Source of the DNA: Pseudomonas sp. ZH-FAD
Lineage (GTDB): Bacteria; Pseudomonadota; Gammaproteobacteria; Pseudomonadales; Pseudomonadaceae
Length of the DNA: 64,000 nt
Assembly: GCF_002803095.1 (NCBI RefSeq)
Contig: NZ_PGLR01000030.1
Coordinates: forward strand, 1-64,000
Direction of reading: 5' to 3'
This document shows positions 19,184-31,198 of this stretch, piece by piece (positions within the stretch are counted from its first letter, which is position 1; every line of letters starts with the position of its first letter). Under the pieces are notes generated by a model. The model was not told the DNA's origin and did no database searches. It was given only the letters and a program-made list of their open reading frames with translations. Both the position numbers and the translations under genes were made by a program.

Positions 19184-19393
19184 GCTTGTCTACCGTCTTC
19201 GTTTAGGTATTGCGCATTCGGCGCTGTACTTGTGATACCGCGCCACCTGTGACTGCCGAAGCAGTCCGTCGGGCTTTCCGCCGCGAGTCGAACTCGACGC
19301 GGGCCATCCGACGTGGTTCTGCTTGCAAACACCACCGCAGCGATGGGGCGATTACACGACGCCCCGCCTACCCGGCGGCTTACAACAATTTGC

Positions 19394-19414
19394 GTGGCCG
19401 CACGAGGCGGCCAC
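19394..19414 (-). terminator. hairpin between lpd and sucC
   Basis: GTGGCCG (19394-19400) pairs with CGGCCAC (19408-19414). No clear T-run follows on the minus strand, so it may be an attenuator or a transcript-stabilising stem and not a full terminator. Confidence 0.4.
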
Positions 19415-19423
19415 TTGTGACAC

Positions 19424-20926
<1,503 letters not shown>

Positions 20927-22153
20927 TTAGATTTCCAGCAGCAGGCGAGCCGGGTCTTCAAGCAAGTTCTTGATGGTCACCAGGAAGGTCACGGCTTCCT
21001 TACCATCGATCAGGCGGTGGTCGTAAGACAGCGCCAGGTACATCATCGGACGGATCACCACCTGACCATTGATCGCCATCGGACGCTGGATGATGTTGTG
21101 CATACCCAGGATGGCGGCCTGCGGCGGGTTGACGATCGGCGTCGACATCATCGAACCGAAGGTACCACCGTTGGTGATGGTGAAGGTGCCGCCGGTCATT
21201 TCTTCGATCGACAGCTTGCCGTCTTTGGCTTTCTTGCCGAAGGTGGCGATGCCGCTCTCGATTTCAGCCAGGCTCATCTGCTCGGCATTACGCAGTACCG
21301 GAACGACCAGACCGCGGTCGCTGGACACGGCAACGCCGATGTCGGCGTAGCCGTGGTAAACGATGTCGTTGCCGTCGATCGAGGCGTTGACTGCCGGGAA
21401 GCGCTTCAGGGCTTCGGTGGCTGCCTTGACGAAGAACGACATGAAGCCCAGGCGCACGCCATTGTGGGACTTCTCGAACAGGTCCTTGTACTTCGAACGC
21501 AGGGCCATGACTTCAGTCATGTCGACTTCGTTGAAGGTGGTCAGCATGGCCATGGAGGACTGAGCCTCGACCAGACGCTCGGCGATCTTGGCGCGCAGAC
21601 GAGTCATCGGCACACGCTTCTCGGTGCGATCGCCAGTGGCGACGACAGCAGCGGCGGCAGCAGGAGCAGCAGCCGGCTTGGCAGCAGCGGCCGGAGCGTT
21701 CTTCTTGGCTTCGACGGCAGCGACCACGTCTTCCTTGGTCACACGGCCACCTTTGCCGGTGCCGGCGATGCTGTTCGGGTCGATGCCGTTCTCTTCAGCC
21801 AGCTTGCGCGCGGCAGGCGAGAGGATGGCGTCGTCGCCAGCGGCGGCCGGGGCAGCAGCCTGAGCCGGAGCGGCGGCAGCGGCCGGAGCGGCAGCCGGAG
21901 CAGCGGCGGCAGCGCCACCTTCGGACAGCTTGCCCAGCAGTTCGTTGGAAAGAACGGTGTCGCCTTCGTTCTTGATGATTTCAGCCAGAACACCATCGGC
22001 CTCGGCCAGTACTTCGATCACCACCTTGTCGGTTTCGATGTCGACGATCAGCTCATCGCGCTTGACCGCTTCGCCCGGCTTCTTGTGCCAGGTGGCCACG
22101 GTGCCGTCGGCAACCGATTCCGGGAAGGTTGGGGCTTTGATCTCGATAGCCAT
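20927..22153 (-). CDS. sucB: dihydrolipoyllysine succinyltransferase, E2 of 2-oxoglutarate dehydrogenase
   Basis: The 408-residue protein has an N-terminal lipoyl domain with the modified Lys43 in ETDKVV, an Ala/Pro linker, an E3-binding domain (about 110-145, [18 protein letters not shown]), a second Ala-rich linker and the catalytic domain with His and Asp in [12 protein letters not shown]. The start ATG 22153 has AAGGAA upstream; the longer frame to 22195 begins inside an intergenic palindrome. It forms the 24-mer core of the complex. It follows sucA after 65 bp that hold a strong hairpin. Confidence 0.96.
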   Translation of the reverse strand: MAIEIKAPTFPESVADGTVATWHKKPGEAVKRDELIVDIETDKVVIEVLAEADGVLAEIIKNEGDTVLSNELLGKLSEGGAAAAAPAAAPAAAAAPAQAAAPAAAGDDAILSPAARKLAEENGIDPNSIAGTGKGGRVTKEDVVAAVEAKKNAPAAAAKPAAAPAAAAAVVATGDRTEKRVPMTRLRAKIAERLVEAQSSMAMLTTFNEVDMTEVMALRSKYKDLFEKSHNGVRLGFMSFFVKAATEALKRFPAVNASIDGNDIVYHGYADIGVAVSSDRGLVVPVLRNAEQMSLAEIESGIATFGKKAKDGKLSIEEMTGGTFTITNGGTFGSMMSTPIVNPPQAAILGMHNIIQRPMAINGQVVIRPMMYLALSYDHRLIDGKEAVTFLVTIKNLLEDPARLLLEI

Positions 22154-22181
22154 TGTATGCGTTTCCTTAAATTCGGTTTTA

Positions 22182-22209
22182 CCGCCAGGTGGCACCTGCC
22201 ACCTGGCGG
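22182..22209. other. near-perfect palindrome between sucA and sucB
   Basis: CCGCCAGGTGGCA (22182-22194) is fully complementary to 22197-22209 with a two-base centre, so a stem of about 12 bp forms in the sucA-sucB transcript. On the minus strand it is followed by TAAAACC and not a T-run. It lies just ahead of the sucB ribosome-binding site and could tune the E1:E2 ratio by mRNA processing. Confidence 0.7.
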
Positions 22210-22218
22210 ATGAAGGCG

Positions 22219-25050
22219 TTAAACAGTAAAGGCGTCCTGCAGCAGTTTTTCCTGCTGCTCGGCGTGCATCGACGCATAACCGCAGGCTGGCGCTGCCGAC
22301 GCATCACGACCGGCGTACTCCAGGAACAGCGACTTCTTGTGCGCGGTAGCGACGCGACGCATGTGGTGCTGGCTGCAGTACCAAGCGCCTTGGTTCATCG
22401 GCTCTTCCTGACACCAGACGATGTGCTTGAGGTTCTTGTACGGCGCCAGCGCCTCGGCCAGATCGTCTTCCGGGAACGGATAGAGCTGCTCGATACGAAT
22501 GATGGCGATGTCTTCGCGACCCTCGGCACGACGTTTTTCCAGCAGGTCGTAGTAGACCTTGCCGCTGCACAGCACCAGACGCTCGACCTTTTTCGGGTCC
22601 AGCGAATCGATCTCGCCGATGACGGTCTGGAAGGAGCCTTCGGCCAGATCTTCCAGGGTCGAGATGGCCAATTTGTGACGCAGCAGCGACTTGGGCGTCA
22701 GCACCACCAGCGGCTTGCGCAGCGGACGGATCACCTGGCGACGCAGCATGTGATAGACCTGCGCCGGGGTGGTCGGCACGCACACCTGCATGTTGTGCTC
22801 GGCACAAAGTTGCAGATAACGCTCCAGACGCGCCGAGCTGTGCTCAGGCCCCTGCCCTTCATAGCCGTGCGGCAGCAGAACGGTCAGACCGCAGAGACGG
22901 CCCCACTTGGTCTCGCCGCTGGAAATGAACTGGTCGAATACCACCTGGGCACCGTTGGCGAAATCGCCGAACTGGGCTTCCCAGATCACCAGCGCGTTCG
23001 GCGTGGTGGTGGCATAACCGTATTCGAACGCCAGTACCGCTTCCTCGGAGAGGTAGGAGTCGTACAGTTCGAACTTCGGCTGACCGTCGTACAGGTTCTT
23101 CAGCGGAACGTAGGTCGAGGCATCCTTCTGGTTGTGCAGCACCGCGTGACGGTGCGAGAAGGTGCCGCGGCCAATGTCCTGACCGGTCATGCGGATCGGA
23201 TGACCTTCGACCAGCAGAGTGGCGTAAGCCATGGTCTCGGCGAAGCCCCAGTTGATCGGCAAGCCGCCCGCGCCCATCTTCTGACGGTCTTCGAGAATCT
23301 TCGCCACCTGGCGCTGAACCAGGAAGCCCTCAGGGATTTCCAGCAGCTTGGCAGACAGATCCTGCAGGGTCTTCAGATCGAAACGGGTGTCATGACGTGC
23401 GGTCCAGGCATGACCCAGGTACGGACGCCAGTCGACGAACAGCTCCTTGTTCGGCTCCTTGACCAGGCTCTTGACCACGTGCTGACCGTTGTCCAGCGCG
23501 GTGCGGTACTCGTCGATCTTGGCCTGCACGTCGTCGCTGCTCTGCACGCCGGCGGCAATCAGTGCATCGGCGTACAGCTCGCGGGTGGTGCGCTGCTTGG
23601 CGATCTGCTGGTACATCAGCGGCTGGGTACCGTTCGGCTCGTCGGCCTCGTTGTGGCCACGACGACGGTAGCAGACCAGGTCGATGACCACGTCACGCTT
23701 GTACTGCATGCGGTAGTCGACAGCCAGCTGAGTCACGAACAACACAGCTTCCGGATCGTCGCCATTCACATGGAAGATTGGCGCCTGGATCATCTTCGCC
23801 ACGTCGGTCGCGTACTCGGTGGAGCGCGCATCCAGCGGGTTGCTGATGGTGAAGCCGACCTGGTTGTTGATCACGATGTGGATGGTGCCGCCAGTCTTGT
23901 AGCCGCGGGTCTGCGACATCTGGAAGGTTTCCATGACCACACCCTGACCGGCGAAAGCCGCGTCACCGTGGATGGAGATCGGCAGTACCTTGTCGCCAGT
24001 GGCGTCACTGCGACGATCCTGACGAGCACGCACCGAGCCCTCGACCACCGGGGAAACGATTTCCAGGTGCGAGGGGTTGAACGCCAGCGCCAGGTGCACT
24101 TCGCCACCGGCAGTCATGACGTTGGAGGAAAAGCCCTGGTGGTACTTCACGTCACCGGACGACAGACCTTCGGTCTTCTTGCCTTCGAACTCGTCGAACA
24201 GGTCGCGCGGGTTCTTGCCGAAGGTGTTGACCAGAACGTTCAGACGGCCGCGGTGGGCCATGCCGATGACCACTTCCTTGGTGCCGTAGGAGCCGGAGCG
24301 CTGGATGATTTCGTCCAGCAGCGGGATCAGGCTCTCGCCACCCTCCAGGCCGAAACGCTTGGTGCCCGGGTATTTGGTGCCCAGGTACTTTTCCAGGCCT
24401 TCGGCAGCGGTGACGCGCTCGAGCACATGCGCCTGCACTTCGGCAGAAAACTGCGGACGACCGCGCACGCTCTCCAGGCGCTGGGCGAACCAGTTGCGCT
24501 GGCCGGAGTCGACGATGTGGGTGAACTCGGCACCGATGGTGCGACAATATGTCTGCTGCAGCGCATCGCGGATTTCGCGTAGCGTTGCCTCTTCCTTGCC
24601 GATATACAGCTCGCCAGTGCGGAATGTGGTGTCCAGATCCGCGTCGGTCAGGCCGTAGTGATTGATCGACAGGTCAGACGGCGCAGTGCGCACCCACAGA
24701 CCCAGAGGGTCGAGCTGGGCGGCCTGATGGCCACGCATGCGGTAGGCCTGGATCAAGCGCAGCACTTCCACCTGCTTCTTTTCGTGCTCGCTGCTGACGG
24801 CCCCGGCGGAAACCGGCTGGGCACGACGCGAATTCTTGGCGAGCAGGACGAAATGATCGCGAATGGTTGAATGCGATACATCCGTTGCAGCGCTGCCGTC
24901 GGTCGGCAACTTCTGGAAGTAAGTGCGCCACTCTTCTGGCACAGCGTTGGGATCGTGCAGGTAGAGCTCGTAGAGCTCTTCCACGTAGGCAGCGTTGCCA
25001 CCGGATAGGTGGGCACTGTCCCACATGCGCTGCATCACGCTTTCTTGCAT
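22219..25050 (-). CDS. sucA: 2-oxoglutarate dehydrogenase E1 component
   Basis: The 943-residue thiamine-diphosphate enzyme has the N-terminal E2-binding helix ([22 protein letters not shown]), the ThDP/Mg region ([39 protein letters not shown]) and the C-terminal transketolase-like pyrimidine domain ([38 protein letters not shown]). It decarboxylates 2-oxoglutarate and succinylates the lipoyl group of SucB. Length is normal. A 249-bp gap separates it from sdhB. The long plus-strand open frame across it is a shadow. Confidence 0.97.
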   Translation of the reverse strand: MQESVMQRMWDSAHLSGGNAAYVEELYELYLHDPNAVPEEWRTYFQKLPTDGSAATDVSHSTIRDHFVLLAKNSRRAQPVSAGAVSSEHEKKQVEVLRLIQAYRMRGHQAAQLDPLGLWVRTAPSDLSINHYGLTDADLDTTFRTGELYIGKEEATLREIRDALQQTYCRTIGAEFTHIVDSGQRNWFAQRLESVRGRPQFSAEVQAHVLERVTAAEGLEKYLGTKYPGTKRFGLEGGESLIPLLDEIIQRSGSYGTKEVVIGMAHRGRLNVLVNTFGKNPRDLFDEFEGKKTEGLSSGDVKYHQGFSSNVMTAGGEVHLALAFNPSHLEIVSPVVEGSVRARQDRRSDATGDKVLPISIHGDAAFAGQGVVMETFQMSQTRGYKTGGTIHIVINNQVGFTISNPLDARSTEYATDVAKMIQAPIFHVNGDDPEAVLFVTQLAVDYRMQYKRDVVIDLVCYRRRGHNEADEPNGTQPLMYQQIAKQRTTRELYADALIAAGVQSSDDVQAKIDEYRTALDNGQHVVKSLVKEPNKELFVDWRPYLGHAWTARHDTRFDLKTLQDLSAKLLEIPEGFLVQRQVAKILEDRQKMGAGGLPINWGFAETMAYATLLVEGHPIRMTGQDIGRGTFSHRHAVLHNQKDASTYVPLKNLYDGQPKFELYDSYLSEEAVLAFEYGYATTTPNALVIWEAQFGDFANGAQVVFDQFISSGETKWGRLCGLTVLLPHGYEGQGPEHSSARLERYLQLCAEHNMQVCVPTTPAQVYHMLRRQVIRPLRKPLVVLTPKSLLRHKLAISTLEDLAEGSFQTVIGEIDSLDPKKVERLVLCSGKVYYDLLEKRRAEGREDIAIIRIEQLYPFPEDDLAEALAPYKNLKHIVWCQEEPMNQGAWYCSQHHMRRVATAHKKSLFLEYAGRDASAAPACGYASMHAEQQEKLLQDAFTV

Positions 25051-25208
25051 GCTTGGTCACCCTCGGTAAGGGGACACCACCGGCGCGAATACCGCATGGT
25101 CCTGATCAAAGTCATGATGCTGCGACTCGGATAAAGCCACTTGGGTTCCCGCAGATAGTCCGGGTACCAGCCCGGATGCCCCTGCTGGTCGTCATATTTT
25201 TCGAGTAT

Positions 25209-25235
25209 GAGCCGCGGCTTTGTGGGCTGCGGCTC
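25209..25235 (-). other. hairpin in the sdhB-sucA gap
   Basis: GAGCCGC (25209-25215) pairs with GCGGCTC (25229-25235). There is no T-run on the minus strand. Stem-loops at this position between sdhB and sucA are common in proteobacteria and usually allow partial read-through or mRNA processing. The rest of the gap (25051-25299) shows no gene. Confidence 0.4.
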
Positions 25236-25299
25236 TGGCTTTACTGCGAGGCCGACCTAAGCCGGACTCGCAGGTGTTACAGGTATAGCAACTTGCGAA

Positions 25300-26007
25300 T
25301 CAGGTACCGCTCTGCAGCAGCATGTTACGCACGTGGCCGATCGCCTTGGTCGGGTTCAGACCCTTGGGGCAGACGTTCACGCAGTTCATGATGCCGCGGC
25401 AACGGAACACACTGAACGGATCGTCCAGCGAGGCCAGACGCTCAGCGGTCTTGGTGTCACGGCTGTCGGCCAGGAAGCGATAGGCCTGCAGCAGCGCAGC
25501 GGGACCGAGGAACTTGTCAGGGTTCCACCAGAACGACGGGCAGCTGGTCGAGCAGCATGCGCACAGGATGCACTCGTACAGACCGTCGAGCTTCTCGCGC
25601 TCTTCCGGAGTCTGCAGACGCTCGATGGCCGGAGCCGGCGTATCGTTCTGCAGGAACGGCTGCACCTTCTCGTACTGCTTGTAGAAGATGCTCATGTCGA
25701 CGACCAGGTCACGAATGACCGGCAGGCCCGGCAACGGACGAATCACCAGTTTGCCGCCCTTGAGGCCGGCAGCGGAGATCGGCGTGATACAGGCCAGGCC
25801 GTTCTTGCCGTTGATGTTCATGCCGTCGGAACCACACACACCTTCACGGCAGGAACGACGGTAGGAGAAGCCTTCATCCTGCTCCTTGATCAGCGCCAGC
25901 ACGTCGAGGACCATGATGTCCTTGCCGCCGGTGTCGACCTGGAAGTCCTGCATGAACGGAGCAGCGTCCTTCTCCGGGTTGTAGCGATAAACACTGACTT
26001 GCAACAT
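25300..26007 (-). CDS. sdhB: succinate dehydrogenase iron-sulfur subunit
   Basis: The 235-residue protein carries the [2Fe-2S] ligands in RRSCREGVCGSDGMNINGKNGLAC and the [4Fe-4S]/[3Fe-4S] ligands in CILCACCSTSCPSFWW and CRGIMNCVNVCPKGLNP. ATG 26007 is chosen because AAGGG lies eight bases upstream and the protein then begins MLQVSVYRYNP as in other pseudomonads. A GTG three codons earlier overlaps the Shine-Dalgarno sequence. It shuttles electrons from SdhA to quinone at SdhCD. Confidence 0.97.
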   Translation of the reverse strand: MLQVSVYRYNPEKDAAPFMQDFQVDTGGKDIMVLDVLALIKEQDEGFSYRRSCREGVCGSDGMNINGKNGLACITPISAAGLKGGKLVIRPLPGLPVIRDLVVDMSIFYKQYEKVQPFLQNDTPAPAIERLQTPEEREKLDGLYECILCACCSTSCPSFWWNPDKFLGPAALLQAYRFLADSRDTKTAERLASLDDPFSVFRCRGIMNCVNVCPKGLNPTKAIGHVRNMLLQSGT

Positions 26008-26018
26008 ATCAGTCACCC

Positions 26019-27791
26019 TTAATAAGTCCGAACCTTGGGTTCAAATGCCGGAACGGTCTTCGGCGCGAAGTTGACATCACGCTTGGCAACGCGCTTCTCA
26101 CCTGGGAAGTACAGGGAGTGGCACAGCCAATTCTGGTCATCGCGCTCTTCGAAGTCTTCACGAGCGTGGGCACCACGGGACTCTTTACGAGCCTCGGCGG
26201 CAACCGCAGTCGCTTCAGCCACTTCGAGCAGGTTTTGCAGTTCCAGCGCTTCGATACGCGCAGTGTTGAACGCCTGGCTCTTGTCCGCGATTTTGACTTT
26301 CGCGATGCGCTCACGCAGGTCGGCCAGTTGTTGGATGCCCTTCTGCATGTATTCGCCAGTACGGAATACACCGAAGTAGTTCTGCATGCACTGTTGCAGC
26401 TCTTTACGCAGCGGGGCGACGTCTTCGCCGGTGCTGCGTTCGTTGACACCTGCCAGACGCGACAGCGACTGCTCGATGTCGGTTTCGCTGGCGCCACGGA
26501 CTTCCACGCCTTCTTTCAGCGCTTTTTCCAGGTGCAGGCCAGCGGCGCGGCCGAATACCACCAGGTCGAGCAGCGAGTTACCGCCCAGACGGTTGGCACC
26601 GTGTACCGATACGCACGCCACTTCACCTACGGCGAACAGACCTTCGATGATCTTGTCGTTGCCGTTGGCGTCCTGAGTGATGGCCTGGCCATGAATGTTG
26701 GTCGGCACGCCGCCCATCATGTAGTGGCAGGTCGGGATGACCGGAACCGGAGCGACGACCGGGTCGACGTGAGCGAAGGTCTTGGACAGCTCGCAGATAC
26801 CCGGCAGACGGCTGTGCAGCACTTCTTCGCCGAGGTGGTCGAGCTTCAGCAGCACGTGGTCCTTGTCCGGGCCACAGCCGTTGCCGGCGATGACTTCCTT
26901 GACCATGGAACGGGCAACCACGTCGCGACCAGCCAGGTCTTTGGCGTTCGGCGCATAACGCTCCATGAAACGCTCGCCATGGGCGTTGATCAGGTAACCA
27001 CCCTCACCACGGCAGCCTTCGGTGACCAGTACACCGGCGCCGGCGATACCGGTCGGGTGGAACTGCCACATTTCGATGTCCTGCACCGGAACGCCGGCGC
27101 GCAGGGCCATGCCCACGCCGTCACCGGTGTTGATCAGGGCGTTGGTGGTGGAGGCGTAGATACGACCAGCACCGCCGGTGGCCAGAACCACGGCCTTGGA
27201 GCGGATGTAGACGGTTTCGCCAGTCTCGATGCAGATGGCGATGACGCCGACGATGGCGCCGTCCTGATTCTTCACCAGGTCAACCGCGTACCACTCGTTG
27301 AGGAACGAGGTGCCGGCTTTGAGGTTGGCCTGATACAGGGTGTGCAGCAGTGCGTGACCGGTACGGTCGGCAGCAGCGCAGGTACGAGCAGCCTGGGTCG
27401 GATTGTCCGGCCCCTTGGACTGACCACCGAACGGACGCTGGTAGATGCGGCCCTGCTCGGTACGGGAGAACGGCAGGCCCATGTGCTCGAGCTCGAACAC
27501 CGCTTCCGGACCGACGGAGCACATGTATTCGATAGCGTCCTGGTCACCGATGTAGTCGGAACCCTTGACGGTATCGTACATGTGCCAGCGCCAATCATCG
27601 TTCGGGTCGGCCGAAGCGATGGCGCAGGTGATGCCACCCTGAGCGGAAACGGTGTGCGAACGAGTCGGGAACACTTTGGTGACCACGGCAGTCTTGTGAC
27701 CGCCCTGGGCCAGTTGCAGCGCAGCACGCATGCCGGCGCCGCCGCCACCCACGATGATGGCGTCATAGGAAAGAGTACGGATGCTAGCCAT
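26019..27791 (-). CDS. sdhA: succinate dehydrogenase flavoprotein subunit
   Basis: The 590-residue protein has the FAD-binding N-terminus ([22 protein letters not shown]), the covalent-FAD histidine in [11 protein letters not shown], substrate-site residues around [22 protein letters not shown], and the capping domain [10 protein letters not shown]. It oxidises succinate to fumarate on the cytoplasmic face. It follows sdhD with a 3-bp gap and precedes sdhB by 11 bp, so the four sdh genes form a tight operon. Confidence 0.98.
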   Translation of the reverse strand: MASIRTLSYDAIIVGGGGAGMRAALQLAQGGHKTAVVTKVFPTRSHTVSAQGGITCAIASADPNDDWRWHMYDTVKGSDYIGDQDAIEYMCSVGPEAVFELEHMGLPFSRTEQGRIYQRPFGGQSKGPDNPTQAARTCAAADRTGHALLHTLYQANLKAGTSFLNEWYAVDLVKNQDGAIVGVIAICIETGETVYIRSKAVVLATGGAGRIYASTTNALINTGDGVGMALRAGVPVQDIEMWQFHPTGIAGAGVLVTEGCRGEGGYLINAHGERFMERYAPNAKDLAGRDVVARSMVKEVIAGNGCGPDKDHVLLKLDHLGEEVLHSRLPGICELSKTFAHVDPVVAPVPVIPTCHYMMGGVPTNIHGQAITQDANGNDKIIEGLFAVGEVACVSVHGANRLGGNSLLDLVVFGRAAGLHLEKALKEGVEVRGASETDIEQSLSRLAGVNERSTGEDVAPLRKELQQCMQNYFGVFRTGEYMQKGIQQLADLRERIAKVKIADKSQAFNTARIEALELQNLLEVAEATAVAAEARKESRGAHAREDFEERDDQNWLCHSLYFPGEKRVAKRDVNFAPKTVPAFEPKVRTY

Positions 27792-27794
27792 GAA

Positions 27795-28163
27795 TCAGAA
27801 ACCCCACAGAATCTGCACGCCCCAGACGAACATCGCGAACATCGCGATGCCACACACGGCCTGGAACAGGAAACGCACACCAGTCGCCCACTTGCCCAGC
27901 GCCATCGGCGTGAGGTAGTCGGTGGAGATGGTCCACATGCCAACCCAGGCGTGCACGCTCAGTGCAACAAGGGCCAGCAGGCTGAAGATGCGCATTGCGG
28001 TATGCGAGAACAGACCATGCCATTCGGCGTAGCCCATACCCGGATTACAGATCACATAGCCCAGCAGAAACAGCGTGTAAGCCGCGAGAACGACCGCAGA
28101 AACGCGCTGAGCCATCCAGTCATAGAGGCCCGAACGCGAGAAATTCGTGACATTGGTTACCAT
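27795..28163 (-). CDS. sdhD: succinate dehydrogenase membrane anchor subunit
   Basis: The 122-residue protein has three membrane helices (about 20-40, 55-75 and 95-118) and the segment SVHAWVGMWTISTDYL with the heme- and quinone-site His and Tyr/Asp. ATG 28163 overlaps the TAA of sdhC (ATGGTAA), so translation is coupled; a GTG two codons upstream is the less likely start. With SdhC it binds heme b and ubiquinone. Confidence 0.94.
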   Translation of the reverse strand: MVTNVTNFSRSGLYDWMAQRVSAVVLAAYTLFLLGYVICNPGMGYAEWHGLFSHTAMRIFSLLALVALSVHAWVGMWTISTDYLTPMALGKWATGVRFLFQAVCGIAMFAMFVWGVQILWGF

Positions 28164-28531
28164 ATCCACACCCCCAGCAGCACGATCACTACCACCGCCA
28201 CGACGACGACGATTTTCGAGCCCAGCTTGCCGCCTTCCAGCGTCTCACCGATGCCCATGTCCATGATCAAGTGGCGTACACCGGCCACCAGGTGGTACAG
28301 CAGAGCGGACAACAGACCCCAGATCACGAACTTGGCCAGCGGACTGGTCAGGCATTCTTTCACCTGGGCGAAGCCCTCCTCGGAGGTCAGCGACTTGTCG
28401 AGGCCAAACAGCAGGATGGCGATACCGACAAAGAGGATGACACCGGAGATACGGTGAAGAATGGACGTGTAAGCGGTGATCGGAAGCTTGATAGTCCGAA
28501 GGTCTAGGTTTACAGGTCGTTGGCTATTCAC
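28157..28531 (-). CDS. sdhC: succinate dehydrogenase cytochrome b556 subunit
   Basis: The 124-residue protein has three membrane helices and the family signatures RPVNLDLRTIKLPITAYTSI, SILHRISGV and the heme ligand in LLYHLVAGVRHLIMD. The start is GTG 28531, giving the N-terminus VNSQRPVNLDL expected from other pseudomonads; the longer open frame to 28612 has no family support. It is the first gene of the sdh-suc cluster, about 127 bases downstream of a strong sigma-70 promoter. Confidence 0.93.
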   Translation of the reverse strand: MNSQRPVNLDLRTIKLPITAYTSILHRISGVILFVGIAILLFGLDKSLTSEEGFAQVKECLTSPLAKFVIWGLLSALLYHLVAGVRHLIMDMGIGETLEGGKLGSKIVVVVAVVVIVLLGVWIW

Positions 28532-28664
28532 GGCTTTTTTATCACACTGAGAGCCCCTAACGATCAGGGCAAAGTTGTTGGGAAGTGCACTGGCAAGGTA
28601 CCCATCACCCAATGAGTGACAACCGCCATGACACGGCCCTAAAGCCTGTGGCGGTCGGCCGCAG

Positions 28665-28693
28665 AGTATAGACAGTTAGCAGACTAATGACAA
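28665..28693 (-). promoter_or_regulatory. sigma-70 promoter of the sdh-suc operon
   Basis: On the minus strand TTGTCA (28693-28688), a 17-bp spacer and TATACT (28670-28665) match the sigma-70 consensus closely. Together with the divergent gltA promoter it occupies the 363-bp gap 28532-28894, which contains no gene. The long leader to sdhC gives room for regulation. Confidence 0.7.
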
Positions 28694-28807
28694 TGCAATG
28701 CCCTCCCCCAAAAAGCGCATTGCAGCCTTTAAACAAATGGCGTAAATAGCGCCCTTTTTTCGTTGAAAATACCGTTCAAACCCTTCTACTGCCTGGGTTC
28801 TCGCAAA

Positions 28808-28835
28808 TTGACTTTCGGATTTATCCCACTATAGT
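28808..28835 (+). promoter_or_regulatory. sigma-70 promoter of gltA
   Basis: TTGACT (28808-28813), a 16-bp spacer and TATAGT (28830-28835) lie 60 bases ahead of the gltA ATG. The spacing is one short of ideal but both hexamers are strong. Confidence 0.65.
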
Positions 28836-28894
28836 GGTGCGGGCCCTGCGTGGGGGGCTGTCTGATGATTTCAAGCATAACTAGGAGGCCACAT

Positions 28895-30178
28895 ATGGCT
28901 GACAAAAAAGCGCAGTTGATCATCGAGGGCAATGCCCCCGTCGAACTGCCCGTTCTGACCGGCACTGTTGGTCCCGATGTAATCGATGTGCGGAGCCTGA
29001 CCGCCACGGGTCGGTTCACCTTTGATCCTGGTTTCATGTCGACCGCCTCTTGCGAGTCGAAGATCACCTATATCGACGGCGACAAGGGCATCCTGCTGCA
29101 CCGCGGCTACCCCATCGAGCAGCTCGCCGAGCAGTCTGACTACCTGGAAACCTGCTACCTGCTGCTCAATGGCGAACTGCCGAGCAAGGAAGAAAAGGCC
29201 AAGTTCGTCAGCACCATCAAGAACCACACCATGGTTCATGAGCAGTTGAAGACCTTCTTCAACGGTTTCCGCCGCGATGCCCACCCGATGGCCATCATGT
29301 GCGGGGTGGTTGGCGCCCTGTCCGCCTTCTATCACGACTCGCTGGACATCAATAACCCGCAGCACCGCGAAGTGTCGGCCATGCGCCTGGTGGCCAAGAT
29401 GCCGACCATCGCTGCCATGACCTACAAGTACTCCATGGGTCAGCCCATGATGTACCCGCGCAATGACCTGAATTACGCGGAAAACTTCCTGCACATGATG
29501 TTCAACACCCCGTGCGAGATCAAACCGATCAGCCCGGTGCTGGCCAAGGCGATGGACAAGATTTTCATCCTCCATGCCGACCATGAGCAGAACGCCTCCA
29601 CCTCCACTGTACGCCTGGCTGGCTCCTCGGGCGCCAACCCATTCGCCTGTATCGCAGCCGGTATTGCCGCGCTGTGGGGCCCGGCACACGGCGGCGCCAA
29701 CGAAGCCGTACTGGCCATGCTCGACGAAATCGGTGACGTTTCGAACATCGACAAGTTCATTGCCAAGGCCAAGGACAAGAACGACCCGTTCAAGCTGATG
29801 GGCTTCGGTCACCGCGTGTACAAGAACCGCGACCCGCGCGCCACCGTGATGAAGCAGACCTGCGACGAAGTCCTCGGCGAGCTGGGCATCACCAATGACC
29901 CGCAGCTGGAACTGGCCATGCGCCTGGAAGAGATCGCCCTGACCGATCCGTACTTCAAAGAGCGCAACCTGTACCCGAACGTCGACTTCTACTCGGGCAT
30001 CATCCTCAAGGCCATCGGCATTCCGACCTCGATGTTCACCGTTATCTTCGCCCTGGCACGTACCGTGGGCTGGATCTCGCACTGGAAGGAAATGCTCTCG
30101 GGTCCGTACAAGATTGGCCGTCCGCGCCAGCTGTACACCGGTTACGAGCAGCGCGACCTGCCGACCAACCGCGACTGA
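28895..30178 (+). CDS. gltA: type II citrate synthase
   Basis: The 427-residue enzyme condenses acetyl-CoA and oxaloacetate at the entry to the TCA cycle. It shows the NADH-sensitive type II layout, with an N-terminal beta domain ([18 protein letters not shown]) and the catalytic His and Asp in [18 protein letters not shown] and [16 protein letters not shown] 28895 is fixed by AGGAGG at 28883-28888; the longer open frame starts within the leader. It is divergent from sdhC and ends in a strong terminator. Confidence 0.97.
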   Translation: MADKKAQLIIEGNAPVELPVLTGTVGPDVIDVRSLTATGRFTFDPGFMSTASCESKITYIDGDKGILLHRGYPIEQLAEQSDYLETCYLLLNGELPSKEEKAKFVSTIKNHTMVHEQLKTFFNGFRRDAHPMAIMCGVVGALSAFYHDSLDINNPQHREVSAMRLVAKMPTIAAMTYKYSMGQPMMYPRNDLNYAENFLHMMFNTPCEIKPISPVLAKAMDKIFILHADHEQNASTSTVRLAGSSGANPFACIAAGIAALWGPAHGGANEAVLAMLDEIGDVSNIDKFIAKAKDKNDPFKLMGFGHRVYKNRDPRATVMKQTCDEVLGELGITNDPQLELAMRLEEIALTDPYFKERNLYPNVDFYSGIILKAIGIPTSMFTVIFALARTVGWISHWKEMLSGPYKIGRPRQLYTGYEQRDLPTNRD

Positions 30179-30193
30179 TAGCGCCCTGAGACG

Positions 30194-30222
30194 AAAAAGG
30201 CTGCCAATCTGGCAGCCTTTTT
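30194..30222. terminator. bidirectional terminator after gltA
   Basis: A 12-bp stem AAAAAGGCTGCC (30194-30205) and its complement (30211-30222) with loop AATCT have T-runs in both orientations, ending gltA and the converging START-like gene. Confidence 0.88.
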
Positions 30223-30244
30223 TATTACCTGGCGAGTATCTCGC

Positions 30245-30844
30245 TCAGCGCCCTTCCACCTTCGCTCGCAAACCCTGCAGCGTCTGCAGCGGCGCATCGA
30301 CGACGAAGCTATTGGCCAGCCAGGAGGGCACGCTTCCACCCGGCTCGGTGTGCACCTCGTAGGTCACCTCCACCCTGCCCTGGTCCAGCGGTTTGAGATG
30401 CCACGCGCCATCGACACGCTGCACCCGCACGAAATCCTTCTCCTCCGGCAATCGCTGCGGCACCGCCTTGAGCAGGCGCGTGACACCGCCGTCAGCATCG
30501 GTGCGCGTGGTCACCTGGATCACCGAATCACGCGCCTTCACCGGCCAGGGCATCTCGAAACGGGTGTACAGCTCGCTCACATTGCCCTCGGTCTCGAGCA
30601 GTCGCTGCTGCTGGCAGCTGAATATCCAGGAGCAGGACCCCGCGACATCCTCCTGCGCCGCCTGTACCGCGGCCAGGTCAGCGTTGATCGTCACCACACC
30701 GCGATAGGCCTTGTACTTGGATCCGGGCACGTCAGCCAGGTAAACGCTCACACCGTCTTCTTCGCGTTCCAGCTGCCACTGCCTCTCGGCAGCCTGGACA
30801 GCGGTCGCGCACAACAGCATGGCCAGAACGGAATAACGCATCAT
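30245..30844 (-). CDS. exported START-domain-like protein
   Basis: The 199-residue protein has a signal peptide (1 to about 19, ending AVQA) and a single START/SRPBCC-like domain: REEDGVSVYLADVPGSKYKAYRGV, SELYTRFEMPWPVKARDSVIQ and a C-terminal amphipathic helix APLQTLQGLRAKV. Such helix-grip folds bind hydrophobic ligands; the ligand of the bacterial periplasmic members is unknown. A second ATG follows the first immediately, so the start may be one codon later. It is separated from the next minus-strand gene by 66 bp and may be co-transcribed with it. Confidence 0.8.
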   Translation of the reverse strand: MMRYSVLAMLLCATAVQAAERQWQLEREEDGVSVYLADVPGSKYKAYRGVVTINADLAAVQAAQEDVAGSCSWIFSCQQQRLLETEGNVSELYTRFEMPWPVKARDSVIQVTTRTDADGGVTRLLKAVPQRLPEEKDFVRVQRVDGAWHLKPLDQGRVEVTYEVHTEPGGSVPSWLANSFVVDAPLQTLQGLRAKVEGR

Positions 30845-30910
30845 CTTCGAGCAACTCCCGGTGGGACTGTTTGCGTTTCGACCCGCACGGGCCGTGAGCG
30901 GTTCACATCG

Positions 30911-31162
30911 TCAGGCAGTCGCCTGCTCCAGCCAACCCAACATACGAATGGCGCTTTCGCGATCATCCGCACACAGCTGCTCTTCCGCCTTGAACCCACC
31001 GCACACCGCGGGCCTCTCCGGGCGACCGAAGATGGCGCAGAGAAACTCGGCATTGAGATGGATACAGCGCACGCCAGCGGGCTTGCCGTCAGGCATGCCC
31101 GGAATCGGTGAACTGATGGAAGGCGCGATACAGCAGGCACCGCAACCGGCACGACACTCCAT
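30911..31162 (-). CDS. YkgJ-family cysteine-cluster protein
   Basis: The 83-residue protein starts MECRAGCGACC and has further Cys in GVRCIHLN, FLCAIFGRPERPAVCGGF and EEQLCADD, the pattern of the YkgJ zinc- or iron-chelating family. There is no signal peptide, so it is cytoplasmic. Members are small metal-binding proteins of unknown role. The start coincides with the conserved first Cys motif, and a longer open frame in another phase is a shadow. Confidence 0.82.
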   Translation of the reverse strand: MECRAGCGACCIAPSISSPIPGMPDGKPAGVRCIHLNAEFLCAIFGRPERPAVCGGFKAEEQLCADDRESAIRMLGWLEQATA

Positions 31163-31198
31163 GAAACGACCTCGACTACAAACGAACGGCGGCGATCC

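Noticed and set aside
22189-24582. 797-codon plus-strand open frame opposite sucA
   Set aside because: Antisense shadow of a conserved gene; composition and lack of motifs show it is not coding.
25051-25299. Small RNA or gene in the sdhB-sucA gap
   Set aside because: Only a 7-bp stem is seen; no promoter and terminator pair supports a separate transcript.
26118-28457. 779-codon plus-strand open frame opposite sdhA, sdhD and sdhC
   Set aside because: It spans three conserved genes on the other strand and has no start signal; a codon-bias artefact.
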